In this document: piece after piece, positions 22,574 through 33,856 of the stretch
Layout of the letters: each line of letters begins with the position of its first letter
Numbering within the stretch: the stretch's first letter is position 1
Position numbers and translations under genes: made by a program
Notes under the pieces: generated by a model
Seen by the model: the letters and a program-made list of their open reading frames with translations, nothing else
Told to the model about the DNA's origin: nothing
Database searches by the model: none
Assembly: GCF_000204055.1 (NCBI RefSeq)
Contig: NW_006768772.1
Span: 862,339 to 926,338, forward strand
Origin: Melampsora larici-populina 98AG31
Lineage: Eukaryota > Basidiomycota > Pucciniomycetes > Pucciniales > Melampsoraceae
Length of the DNA: 64,000 bases
Direction: 5' to 3'

Positions 22574-22664
22574 AGTTATACATTCATGGGTTTTTGAAGC
22601 CCTAAACGGCCGTCAACTGCCGAAAAATAAACTCGAAAAAAGCAAGCTTTTTGAGAACAGCTTG
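22574..22664 (-). repeat. Right TIR of mariner-like element 2
   Basis: Inverted partner of 17667-17770. Its inner side is interrupted by the MITE at 22365-22572. Confidence 0.85.
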
Positions 22665-22742
22665 TATGTCCAAAAGTCCAAAACAGCTGGAAAGGGCTTT
22701 GTACAGGGTTTTATAAACCCATAGACCCATGGCTTAAGAGGG

Positions 22743-22840
22743 GCCACTCTCAAATTATCAGCGTCTCAGAGAATTCTCAGGCGTCCCCCGGATCCTGTAG
22801 TCTACCGGCCGAGCCCCAGCGTGGAACTCTGATGAGTTTA
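22743..22840 (-). repeat. Right terminal region of the KDZ element
   Basis: Read inward it starts TAAACTCATCAGAGTTCCAC and shares several blocks with the left end. TACAGATGA follows at 22841-22849, immediately before the gypsy insertion. Confidence 0.8.
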
Positions 22841-22855
22841 TACAGATGACCTTGT

Positions 22856-23151
22856 TGTAAGGGCTCGGGTGTACCTTAGGTAAGCTCATGGCTTCCTAGG
22901 TCTGGTTTTTAGAGTGGACAAAACTACTTTAATAATTCGATAAAGAAAACTTGAAACATAACATATACACAAGAGTATTTATATCTAAACATAACATGTA
23001 AACATCTATCAACAATATTCGTAACTAATCTACTTTTTCTAACATTCTTTCCTAACAACGTTATTCCATAATTACAGTTTCTTTCTCTAATATTTGATAA
23101 AACATGTCTTTTATTTGATAAAACCTTTTCGAACATTTACAAAACATTACA
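22856..23151 (-). repeat. 3' LTR of the gypsy element
   Basis: 296 bp, TG...CA bounded (TGTAA...TTACA). Directly repeated at 33016-33311 with no difference found by eye. Confidence 0.92.
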
Positions 23152-23177
23152 ATAATAATTACCGTCTGGGGAAAATT

Positions 23178-26100
23178 TTAGAAAGGTAATGCTGCTTGAT
23201 TCCCTATTTCAAAACGATTCCATGAAATATTATTTGGTAAAGGAAATTGAGGATATGTATGATGAAATGTGAGAATAAAAATGTCTAAATCTGTTGAAAT
23301 ATCAGGTAAAGCAATCCAAGTATCGTCTGTGATTGGTCTTCCCGCCCATCTAATGAGGTATTCTGGTGCTGCTTTTCCTCTTTTTCTATAATCTACTATT
23401 GCTGCAACTTGTCTCCAGTCTTTGATTGGCAGTATCTGAGGAATAGGAAGTTGTTTTTCTTCTGCCATTGGTCTTCCTCCTACTGAAGGATCAAAATATG
23501 GAGAAATCAACGATACATTAAATACTGGATGAAGTCTAGAAAATTTACTCCCCAAATTCAGTCTCACTGCATTTTCTCCCACCATCTCTTCTACAGAAAA
23601 TGGACCTATTCTTCTATGATCTAATTTTCTTGAAGGTCTAGCACTTGTGATATTTTGTCGAGATAACCATACTAAATCTCCTTTTGAATAACTTGGACTT
23701 GGTCTTCTATGAGCGTTATAAAACTTTGCTTGTTGTTCTTTCGCATGTCGTAAAGAAACCAAAAGATTTAGTTGTGTTGCTTCCAGATGCTCTACAAATT
23801 CATCAGCGTGAGGTACTTTCAAAATTTCAGTAAAACTATTTGCCCTCGGGTGAAACCCTTGCCAAGAGAAAAAAGGGGATAATTTTGTAGAAGAGGAAGG
23901 AGTATTATTGAAGCAGAACTCAGCCATTGGTAACCATTCGCTCCAATCTTCCTGTCTATAACTAATAAAATGACGTAAATAAGATTCCAAAGTCTGATTC
24001 GTCCTTTCTGTCTGTCCGTTAGTCTGTGGATGAAATGCAGTTGATGGAGCTGAAGAAATACGTAGCTGCATTTGTACTGCTCTCCAAAATGTCGAGACAA
24101 ATGTGACGCCTCTATCAGACACGATTTTATCTGGAAAACCATGATACCTAAAAAACTGTGAAATAAATAATTTAGCTAATTCAGGAGCATTCATTGATTC
24201 TCTACATGGTATAAAATGTGCGCCCTTTGAAAGATGATCTGTTATAACTAAAATGGAATCGTAACCAGATGATAATGGTAATTTGACAATAAAATCCATA
24301 CCAATCGTGCTCCATGGTCTATCCGGAATTGGCAAAGGTATCATATTTCCTTGTGGTGCCTGTGTTGAACGTTTAATACGTTGACACGAATCACAACTTT
24401 TGATAAATTTTATAACATCTTCTCGGATCGTCTTCCAACCATATGTTCTGGTTATTTGACTTAGCATATGCGCTATACCCGGGTGCCCCATAGTGGGTGT
24501 GTCATGAAATGACGCCAGAATCCGCTGTCTTAACGTTTCAGGGACAAACAATCTATCCCGAAACCACCACAGACCACCGCGAAAAGAGAAATAAGGAGGA
24601 GGTTTAATAAATTCAGAAACACCCTCATACGATTTGATAAGTAAATCACGGGTTTCTTGAGATGGAATAGAAAAGGTGGTGTCAATTGAACAAATCGTCA
24701 CGCCTTCCTTTATCATATACGGTTTCAGCAGCGTCATGCAAGAGGAATCATATGAGAAATTTTCATAATCCGGTCGTCTAGACAATGGATCCGCGGGGTT
24801 ATTTTTTCCCGGAGTATGCAAAATCTGAAAGTGAAATTGAGTCAGATAAGATGCCCATCGAGCTTGTCTCGGAGTCAGTTTCTGTGAATTCATAAAGTAA
24901 CGCAGATTGGCGTGATCTGAAAAAACCGTTACCGCTGTCTCAGTTCCAGTCAACCATGCCCTCCATTCTCCAAAAGACTCCACAATTACTCCCAACTCTT
25001 GATCATGCACCTGCCAATTTCGTTCTGCAGGCGTTAATTTCCTAGAAAAGAACGAAACAGGCAACAAGTTCCCCTTTTCATCAGGCTGAGACAAGATGGC
25101 CGCCATAGCGAAGCCTGAACAGTCGACTTGTAGAGACCTAGGTTTCTCAAAATCAAAATGGGAGAGTAAAGGTGCGGTTGTGAAAGACTTTAAAAGCAAT
25201 TTAAAAGAAGAAAGACACTCAGAAGAAGAAAGGCCTTGAACCACGTCAACACCATTACGAGTCAAAGCTGTCAAAGGGGCAGAAATTGAAGAAAAATGGT
25301 GTATAAAGCGCCTATAAAAATTTGTAAAACCTAAAAAACGATAAAGCTGTTTGGAGTTAGTAGGGTAAGGCCACTCCGCAATAGTGCTCAGTTTCTTAGG
25401 ATCCATTCGTAAACCATCTTCAGAAATGACAAAACCTAAAAATGTTACTTCATTTGCATAAAACTGGCATTTGTTGGGAGAAACAGATAGCTTGTGATCT
25501 TGAAGACGTTGCAGAACTTGAGTTACATGAGCAGTATGTTCATCATATGTCTTGGAAAAAATCAAAATATCATCTATATAAACGAAACAATAAACACCTA
25601 ACATCTCAGATAAAACAGACTGAATGAATCTTTGAAAACATGCTGGACCGTTGGCCAACCCAAAGGGCATCACTAGGCATTCAAACAGCCCCCAAGGTGT
25701 CCTAAACGCCGTTTTCCATTCATCCCCCTCTTTAATACGTATGAAATTGAAAGCAGACTTGAGGTCTAATTTAGTAAAAAACTTGCAACCGGTAATTCGA
25801 GTCAGAAGATCGCCCAACAGAGGGATCGGAAAACTGTCACGAATCGTCATCGAATTCAGTGAGCGATAGTCGACACAAGGTCAATTCCGCTTCCCGGGGA
25901 CTTTAACAAAAAAAATGGGTGAGGCCGCCGAAGATGAGGAAGGTCTGATGTTCCCCTGCGCCAGTTGAGAATCAATCCACTCCCTTAGCTCAACTTGCTC
26001 TAATTTAGCCAACAAATACGACCCACCAAAAGTCGGAACTGCCCCTGGTTTCAGATCAATAGACATGTCAAAACCCTTTCGATAGGGTGGTAAAGATAAC

Positions 26101-26297
26101 CCCTCCTGTTTTTTGAAAACATCAGCAAACTTGCTAAATTGAGGGGGCAAGACGGGAGTAGGTGAAGTGGAAGAATTTTGATGAAGGCAAGGAGATGGAA
26201 AGCGGGAAGATGAAAAAGGGCGCAGAAGTTGAAATAACTGGGCCGGAAAATGCAGGAAGGTGAGGCAGCGAAATGGATGGTGATGGGTATTTACCAT
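23178..26297 (-). pseudogene. Gypsy pol: reverse transcriptase, RNase H, integrase, chromodomain
   Basis: The frame opens near 26297, overlaps the end of gag-protease in the +1 frame, and is interrupted by TGA at 25881-25883 within the RT fingers (after FFVKVPGKRN, before CVDYRSLN). It then runs open to 23178. Visible parts: RT palm with KLDLKSAFNFIRI and catalytic YIDDILIFSK; thumb and RNase H (LQVDCSGFAMAAILSQ, FSDHANLRYFM); integrase HHCC zinc site (TMGHPGIAHML, CDSCQRIK) and catalytic core (GMDFIVKLP, IVSDRGVTFVSTFW, QTNGQTERTNQTLE). The chromodomain-like end contains PEYLIRWAGRPITDDTW. This order is that of chromoviruses, whose chromodomain can steer integration to heterochromatin. A C-to-T change in CGA would explain the stop. 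Confidence 0.9.
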
Positions 26298-28449
26298 GTG
26301 TCATCCCAGTAACTGATACTGGCTTATCCAGACGCAGAGAGGGACCGGAACCCCCTACCCATCCGTCATGCAACTTCAGCCAATCCACACCCAAAATGAC
26401 ATCGTAACCCCCCAAAGTGGTGATATCTAGAGAGATGTTAGACTGGAAAGAGTGATTTTCGTGAAGTCCTTGCAAAAACAGATGTCCTTCCCATTCATGG
26501 GTAACTAGGCCATCCTTGCCAGCGGACCCGTCGAAAGTGACGCAAGTAATCGGAAAAGGGCGACGCGAAACCTTCAGACCATTCTTCAATACGAACTTCT
26601 TGTCCAAAAAGCTTCGAGAAGCTCCAGAATCGATCAAGGCTCGAGCAGGATAAAATTTGGAACCACAGCTCAACAAAACTGACAAAATTAACCGAGAATC
26701 ACTACCCCCTTCACCATGAAACACGATAGCCAAAATGTGACCCGAAGCATGGATTTCATCATCTAGATAACCAAAAATAGGCCGGGAAGACAAAAACTCT
26801 TCAGCTTCAAACATTTCAGGAGTTTTGAGGTTGTGAAATTCATGAAATAGAGCTGAAACACCAGAGACTGTATGCTGCTGACCAGGTGGAGATGGTTGAG
26901 GTTGCATTGGCGGGAAACTAGATAACAACGAGGCTTGCAAATTGACCGGAGCTTGTTCAAAACCCATGCTCACATTGGGATAAGAGAAGGAAGGAATTTG
27001 TCGTCGATTGGCAGGACTCTGAGCGGACACCGTGGCCTGAGTAGCTGGATGAACCATCGAAGAGGATGATCGTACCGCTGAAATGGAAGAGGCTGGAGGA
27101 GGGTTTCGTTGACATTCTTCTACAAAAGAATCCATCGCCGCTACCAATGCTCCATCATTAGGACATAAAGCAAATGTTCGACCATCCGGTCCCTTGTGAG
27201 TTGCATCATAAGGCTTCAAACATCGATAACATAGAGTTTTTGAACGACAAAGATTTTGATAATGACCCATGCTGCATCTTGTTGGTTTGATCATCGGAGG
27301 ACGTTGGGTTTGAAAAGCGTTGACATCCAACTGCATCGCATTTGGATCCCGAGAGACAATAACCGGAGCTCGAGCAGGTTGAACAACAGGGCGATTTTGA
27401 ATATGAACTCGATGAGCGTTTGAGTAAGATCTGACCAATCCTAAATCTGTCACTTGCTGAGATGCCGATATGGCCAACACCTGCATTTCTTTGAGCGTGT
27501 TCACGGATACCCAATCCGGGTGTCGAATGGCTTGAGTCAAAATATCCGAACAAATAGCTTTCGTATACATGTCTTTCAAAATGACATCATCAAGCGGCAA
27601 TTGAAAAGCGAGACTATCGAATTTGGCATTGAAATGAGATAAAGAAAGATTTCCCTGTTGAAGAGCTTGCAAATTCTTCAAAATTGTTGTCGATGAGAAT
27701 TTATCCCCAAATCGTTCAGCCAACGCATCATAAAAGGCATCCAAAGTTAAAAGGGCAGGAATTGTGAAATCAAGATTGGAAGAATGATGGTTAAAGACCA
27801 ATCCATGAGCTCTAGCATTTTCTCGAAGGAGACTAGTCCACCAATCTTGCGGCAAACCCGGACCCAAATGGCGAGCAACCCACCGGATGCGACGAGAATC
27901 ATCCACAAATGTATTTAAGTGGGAAAAAATGGAATCCCGAATTGTAGCGATAAACCAATCCACATCTTTGGATTCACCAGAAAAAAGCAAGGAAGGAACT
28001 GGAGGAGGTTCAGGGCGAGAGGAATTATGAGAAGCTCTGATCGCATCCAACTGCACGTTTAATTGATTAACAACATCAGAACGAGCCACAGCCGCCTCGT
28101 CACGTAACGTGTTAGTGGTGGCAGCAATTTCGGAACGCATTAAAGATAACGCGTCTCCTACACGATGACCAACCCGTTGATCGAATTCCAAAGCCTTCAT
28201 ACAATCTTGAACTAAGCCGACCAAGGTAGTCACCGCAGAGGATACTTGAGAAAATTCGTCCCGAAGAGAAGTTAATTCGCCACGTAACAAGGCGGTATTT
28301 TCAGTCGAAAGTTGAGAAATCTTTGTATCCAAAGTATTTTGAAGGCGTAAAAGGGCCGGGTTGACATATCAATCAGCAAAAGATTGTTCATCAGGAGATA
28401 AGGTTACGGCCGGAGTATCACCAGAAACGGTAGATCTACGAGAAGTCAT
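26134..28449 (-). pseudogene. Gypsy gag and aspartic protease
   Basis: Starts at ATG 28449. A TGA at 28369-28371 interrupts residue 27; the frame is then open to 26134. An N-terminal coiled-coil-like part (ISQLSTENTALLRGELTSL) is followed by the capsid region (SLLFSGESKDVDWFIATIRD, DAFYDALAERFGD). Next come an unusual zinc-knuckle area (CYRCLKPYDATH) and a Pro/Gln/Ser-rich linker. The aspartic protease has the active site ALIDSGASRSFL and a YDVILGVDWL motif. Gag packages the RNA and the protease matures the polyprotein. The protease end overlaps pol by about 160 nt in another frame; programmed frameshifting or a mutation would both fit. Confidence 0.85.
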
Positions 28450-28535
28450 TGTAAAGAACAAATAACAATAGCCAAACAAATACTGGAACGGATAAAAGAT
28501 GAGATCTAAGATTTGATAAGATTTATAGAACCGTA

Positions 28536-31500
28536 CAGTGGGTAAAGTCAAGAATGTGTAACAACTCCCCCCCGCATAGGTCCTGGGTCCGAAATTTTTG
28601 AGATTTGAGAAGAGAAATTTGAGTCTAGGGTTAGGGTTAGGAGTTGGAGTTGAGAGCTGGGCTTGGGATCAGAGATAACTAAATTTTTGTTGTTTTCTCT
28701 TCATTTTGTAGGCTACTTCCACGTGTGTTCCATATGTGTATTCTACCTCTCTGTATTGGCTGTTCTCTGTGCTTCTGTCTTAGCTTTTTGATCATCTTTG
28801 GCTTGGTTTCATATTGAACCTATCTGATCTGCCTATCTTTTCTGTGGATTTCATTGGTTATGTAGGTCTTTTCTCAACACTTTACAGGATCACCACGTAT
28901 CTCATCTAACAAAAATCTATACCTTGTAGATTCTCTGCAGTTGAATTTGTCACCAACATGGTGGTCAGTGCTGCAAAGCGCGCACAGCGTACCCGGCGTG
29001 AAAAGGAACAAGAGATAAAGAACCGTTGTCAGCAAGCTGAAAAATACCGTCAGCAAGCTGAGAAATCTGGTCGACAAGCTCCGAAAAGCCAATTGAACCC
29101 AATTGTGATATCTGACACGGAATCTCCTGAACCTGAACATGCCCTTGAAAAGCCTTCTAATCAACTTGACTCAATTTCTGCAATCAAAGCCACCAACAAT
29201 CCAAGCTCTGAAAGAAGGTTCAACTCTTTTGATTCAACTGACATCAATGAATTTGACGTGCTCTGGTTGATTGATAATCACATAGCTGATGATGATGATT
29301 TAGAAGAGTGTGACGAGGAAATTCTCATCAAGTCAATGTGGCCAATATTCTACAAGAAATCATTTCAACAATCAGAAGAAAATAGATACAAGCGCAAGAA
29401 CATAAATGGTGAAGCAGTTGGGTATCAAAAGCCTCAGCTTATGGCTAACAACAAGAAGCTTAAACCTGCACGAGTCCCAAAGCAAACAGCATTTTCAAGA
29501 CGCGAGAAGCAAAAACAAGAAGCTGGAGGCAATGATATACGTTTCTATTTCTCTTTCTCTTCAGTAACAACAACTTCCAAAGATAACTCTAAGTCAGCAC
29601 CACAGCCAAATCAAATCCAAATCTCAGATGCCGCCAACAGTAATCTTGAAGTTGACAACTTACAAGAACAGCCAAACCATGATGATTTACGAGATCAACA
29701 AATCAACAACAGCGTACAAGAACAGCAACATGAACTCGATGAATCAGAACTTGCTCATGAGCTTTGGATTCAGGAAAAAGTACTTCAATATCGCAACTCT
29801 AAGCCAAAAAACAACACAGCCAGTCAGTCACAACATCGAATCAAAGCGATTGAAGAGAAATGGACCACACTTGAAGCAGCCATCAACCAGGCCGACTTAC
29901 ACTACAAATCAATTCAGAAGAAAGACCCTTCATTCCCATTTCCGACATCTCAACTTGGCGAAATCTGTGAATTCAACAATCGACGTCGCGAGCTGGAACT
30001 TCTTGGTGCAAAGTCACCTGCGGTCACTGCGTCTGTCAAGACTGCCGAGTCGTCTATCCGGCGTGAAACAATTCACAAGCATCTGTCTTCAAAGGTACCC
30101 AGCGGAATAAGCCGATCTCGACACATTCGTGCTCAAGCTCAAAATATTCTTGACTTCAAAGAACTGATCAAATCAGGCCGTGGCCTCTCTACTCCACATC
30201 CATGTATGCTTGATGACCAGAGGGTTTTCAAAGCGCTTTACACTTGGGCTGCTTCTAAAAAGCCCGGAGAAGTACGATCATGTCAGGTATCCTTTGTTAT
30301 CTTATAACATAAACTAATCTTCTCTTTTGTTCATCCTCCAGGTGACCCCTCAGACATTCCATCAGTATGCGAATATCGAGGTTCTGCCCAAACTCGGATT
30401 TACAAAAACCATCTCTCAAGTCACCGCTTATTCTTGGATGCGAAAGCTTGGGTTTCAGCCCAAAGTCTATCAGAAATCCCTCTATTTTGATGGCCACGAG
30501 CGTCCTGATGTAGTAGCTTATCGAGAGAAGTACTTGGTCGAGGTTGCTAAGCTTCGTAAAAGGTCAGTAGTTTACGAAGGTGATGATATGAACATCAAGA
30601 TTCAACCAGATCCTGCCGAAATCGAAACACTTCGACCAACTGTTTTTGTATACCACGACGAGTCAACTGTACACGCCAACGAACGACCTCGCCTTTCATG
30701 GCTCATGCCCAACACAACAGAATTCAGGATGAAGAGCGAGGGTCGCTTAATACATATCTCTGACTTCATTTTAGAATCTACTGGACGACTCACTCTTACT
30801 CCTGAACAGCAAGAGCTTCATCGAGTCAATGTCAATGATGCTGCAGTTGTAATCTATCCTAGTGGACGAGCTGGTGGTGATAGCTGGTGGGACATGGAAC
30901 AGCTCATATCACAAGTTAAAACCCGAACACTTCCAATTTTTAACGCTTTACACCCCGAGTCTCAAGGAGTCTTTGTCTTCGATTGTTCATCAGCTCATGA
31001 AGCTTTTGGTCCAAATGCACTTCGAGTCAATAACATGAACCTTGGGACAGGAGGTAAATAAGCAAAGTTACGCTCCACTGAAATTCCAACCGATGATCCC
31101 AACATACCACTAGAACTTCGAGGTCTTTCACAGACAATGGTCTTTCCCAAAGACTACCACATTCAACACCTTGCTGGCAAGGCAAAAGGAGTGCAGGTTA
31201 TTCTTGAAGAGCGCGGTTTGTGGGGTCCTTATAAAACCAAGGTGAAGGGAAAGACCCTTTTCAAATGCGATTCATGTAAACAGTCTGGAATTGCTCGTGA
31301 CGCAAGAAACCAAACCAATCGATTAATCAAAGAAGCCGAATCCGTAGGTTTTTTTATCAATGAGATCGAAAACAATCACAGCATCAACATCAACAACCAA
31401 TCATCCGATCCGATGTGTTGTGCTTTCAAGATTCTCAGCCAACAGTCGGATTTCTTGAACGAGAAACCTCTTCTACAGAAAGTCATTGAGGAAGCAGGGC

Positions 31501-32449
31501 ATGTGTTCCTCTTCCTTCCCAAGTTCCATTGTGAACTTAATCCAATCGAGATATTTTGGTCTTATACTAAAGATGGTACATCTCCATCAACGAAGTCTTA
31601 TCTCGATCAACGATTACATATGCTAACATCATCTTTTTTTTTAGATTATCGAAAGCACTCTTGGGAATGCAAAGGTTTTGCAGAATGCAAGACCCAATTC
31701 GAGAAATCACGGAAGTCCTGCCCGGTATCGACCATCCGAAGATACTTTCGGAAGATCGATAGGCAGCATTCAGCATACCGGTCAGTTCTCTTCTCTCCTG
31801 ACTGGAGTTTTTGCCACTGACACAAAGATTTCTGTAGGCAAGGATACGACAGTGTTGTCGCCGCAAAGGTAGTGAAGCTGTATTCCTCTCATCGATGTGT
31901 TCCAAGGAATGCGGCGTGCAGAATTGATGTCCTTGCTCCACAACCACAAAAGTAGAGTTCAAGATCTCACTTTAGAATATCAAGGTAGGTGACTTTTTTC
32001 TCTTTCCATCTCTGCTGTCAGTCAAGTATCTGTGCCTTGCAATGAATCATCTTAAGCGAGATGATCCCATGCCCTAAGCCAAAAGCTGGCAATCGGCTCA
32101 GATGCTGAGCCGTGCTGAGCCGAGATGGGCATCTAAGTGTCTAAGATGCCTACACTAAGTGTGCTAGCAGCTTATGGACATCATGTTAAGTGCCTAGCTA
32201 TGCCCTAAACCCCTAGCTAAGTACTTAAGCTTAAGCCTTAGGTCCAGGTCCGAAGGTTCGAGATCCCCAAAAAACAAAATTATATTTCACGACTTTGCTT
32301 AGATATTTCTAGATTAAGTCAAATCTCTACATTTCAGCTATCTATGTAATGTGCCTAAACATTGAGGTTACGTATGGTATCTTTAAGCCGAAGACTCAAA
32401 TCTCAATTTTGCAGGGGGAGTTGTTACACATTCTTGACTTTACCCACTG
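28536..32449 (+). mobile_element. TA-flanked DDE transposon nested in the gypsy leader
   Basis: About 36-40-bp perfect inverted ends begin CAGTGGGTAAAGTCAAGAAT, with TA on each side (28534-28535 and 32450-32451). The element is 3914 bp, in the Tc1/mariner-type target context. It carries a single long spliced transposase gene on the plus strand (28958-31955) and no companion gene. It lies between the gypsy 5' LTR and gag, so it separates the retroelement promoter from its genes. Two TTAGGG units (near 28627-28640) and a TAAG/CTTAAG-rich patch (32050-32250) lie in its non-coding arms. Confidence 0.9.
28958..31955 (+). pseudogene. DDE endonuclease-type transposase with one nonsense codon
   Basis: Four exons: 28958-30286, 30342-31575, 31645-31780, 31838-31955. 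The first 300 residues are a charged, Gln/Asn-rich N-terminal extension. A DNA-binding region follows (SQVTAYSWMRKLGFQPKVYQ). The catalytic core has the first Asp in FVYHDESTVHANERPRLSWL, the second in VFVFDCSSAHEAFG and the Glu in KFHCELNPIEIFW. This type is common in basidiomycete genomes and annotated as a DDE superfamily endonuclease. A TAA at 31059-31061 interrupts the conserved LGTGGK...KL segment, where Gln (CAA) would be expected. The tail (YDSVVAAKVVKLYSSHRCVP) is complete. One C-to-T change therefore seems to separate this gene from function. Confidence 0.85.
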
Positions 32450-32451
32450 TA

Positions 32452-33015
32452 ATAACCTTTGAAAAGAGGGGAAGAAGAATAAACACAGAAACAATCCAGC
32501 GATATAAAAATACTCATAGCTAGAACTATAACGTATGACATCATAGAAAAAATAAACCAACACACCTAACAAATGAAAGCTAAATGAATGAATATGAAGA
32601 CGTATAAACGAAAAAAATTTATAACCGCTGTGATACATACACAGAGTAAAGGATAAACCAAAAATAAAACATAGACGCGACAAACACAAAATTATACACA
32701 GAAAGAACCATAACATATGAGTGACACTATACATGTGCAACCATAATCGGAAATAGACAGAAATCATGAATAACAATAATCTGTATCGCAAATGTATAAA
32801 CAGAGGAAAACCATATTCGACTATATTAACATAAAAATTCAAGAAAATTACTAAAAAGATTATCAAAGCTATATTTTCAATAAACAATTTTAAAGATGAA
32901 TGACTTAATATATGTATAGTGAAGGAAAAAATAAAGCATGAAAAGGTAAAACTGATAAAAAAAATGCAGGCCAAAAAAAATATTGAAATTAGGTAGTTGA
33001 ATGATCGAATTATAC
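32452..33015 (-). other. Gypsy 5' leader
   Basis: About 560 bp of AT-rich sequence between the 5' LTR and the nested DDE element. The long minus-strand frame here is hydrophobic, low-complexity translation and not a gene. A primer-binding site complementary to a standard tRNA end was not evident just inside the LTR. Confidence 0.5.
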
Positions 33016-33311
33016 TGTAAGGGCTCGGGTGTACCTTAGGTAAGCTCATGGCTTCCTAGGTCTGGTTTTTAGAGTGGACAAAACTACTTTAATAATTCGA
33101 TAAAGAAAACTTGAAACATAACATATACACAAGAGTATTTATATCTAAACATAACATGTAAACATCTATCAACAATATTCGTAACTAATCTACTTTTTCT
33201 AACATTCTTTCCTAACAACGTTATTCCATAATTACAGTTTCTTTCTCTAATATTTGATAAAACATGTCTTTTATTTGATAAAACCTTTTCGAACATTTAC
33301 AAAACATTACA
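33016..33311 (-). repeat. 5' LTR of the gypsy element
   Basis: 296 bp, identical by eye to 22856-23151. It should hold the promoter for the minus-strand transcript. The last two bases are shared with the 9-bp duplication of the next element. Confidence 0.92.
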
Positions 33312-33856
33312 CTTGTTGCTAACTTAACTAAGTCCCTCTCGGACGAACAAGTAGTCGAGAGAGGGACTTATACCTTATACCAAATCTTTGGCGGATGAGC
33401 CGGAAACATTTGGCCGGGGGATTTTTCAACGCGCCATATCTGTGGATCCTGCAAACAAATGTCCTTGGGACCAAAGAAAAGAGCTATGCGCCTGCTTAAT
33501 CTACACACATGTGTGTAGCCTACATCTAATTTGATTCAGAACTCACGGAGCAATCCAATTGTGAAGTTTGCAAAAATCACCAAAATCGGACACAAAGCTG
33601 TCCAGCCTGTCAAAAACTCACACCAAACGCGCTGAAATGTTACACAAAAACAATTTTTCAAGTCGGTTTTTAAGAGCTTCCCTGGCGGCAAAGAAGGGAT
33701 TTGAAAAGATGTGCGTGTGTAGGATGATCAGGCGCAGAGGACTTTTCTTTGGTACAGAGGATATTTGTTTGTAGGCTAAAGAGATATGGAAGATTGAAAA
33801 GGTGTCCAGCCAAACTTCTCCGGCTCATACGCCAAAGTTGTGGTATAAGGTATAAG

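Larger units (their letters stand above)
17667..22664. mobile_element. Two-gene Tc1/mariner-like element 2, apparently intact
   Basis: Inverted ends begin CAAGC(C/T)GTTCTCAAAAAGC and are flanked by TA (17665-17666 and 22665-22666). The TIRs of about 100 bp lie at 17667-17770 and 22574-22664, the latter with a MITE at its inner side. The element carries a plus-strand DDE transposase (17981-19095) and a minus-strand companion gene (20246-22252), convergent as in element 1 but mirrored. It is nested in the KDZ element. Two MITEs (19452-19844 and 22365-22572) have inserted in non-coding parts; both genes remain open. Confidence 0.88.
10578..22840. mobile_element. KDZ (Kyakuja-Dileera-Zisupton) DNA transposon with nested insertions
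   Basis: Ends are TAAACTCATCAGAGTCCCAC on the left and the reverse complement of TAAACTCATCAGAGTTCCAC on the right. They are flanked by the identical 9-bp duplication TACAGATGA (10569-10577 and 22841-22849). Length is 12,263 bp, about 7.3 kb after removing the nested mariner-like element 2. It carries a KDZ transposase on the minus strand (15239-17479) and two plus-strand accessory genes (11473-13752, 14137-14713). Long target duplications of 8-9 bp fit what is known for KDZ/Zisupton elements. The right arm is only about 175 bp once the nested element is removed. Confidence 0.85.
22856..33311 (-). mobile_element. Ty3/gypsy chromovirus-type LTR retrotransposon with nested DDE element
   Basis: Two 296-bp LTRs, identical by eye, start TGTAAGGGCT and end AACATTACA. 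They are flanked by the 5-bp duplication CTTGT (22851-22855 and 33312-33316). The coding strand is minus: gag-protease (28449-26134) then pol (26297-23178) with RT, RNase H, integrase and a chromodomain-like tail. Removing the nested DDE element (28536-32449) leaves about 6.5 kb. Identical LTRs imply recent insertion, yet there are nonsense codons in both gag and pol, so the copy depends on other elements or was hit after insertion. Confidence 0.92.

Noticed and set aside
22924..23136. 70-residue frame found in both gypsy LTRs
   Set aside because: It is the same LTR sequence twice, AT-rich and with no protein-like features.
23819..24142. 107-residue frame inside pol
   Set aside because: Shadow frame of the integrase region.
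32235..32270. GGTTCGAGATCCCC, reminiscent of a tRNA T-arm
   Set aside because: No matching acceptor, D-arm or anticodon arm could be folded around it.
32396..33049. 217-residue hydrophobic minus-strand frame
   Set aside because: It crosses the end of one transposon, the gypsy leader and an LTR. The translation is Phe/Ser/Tyr-rich low-complexity from AT-rich DNA.
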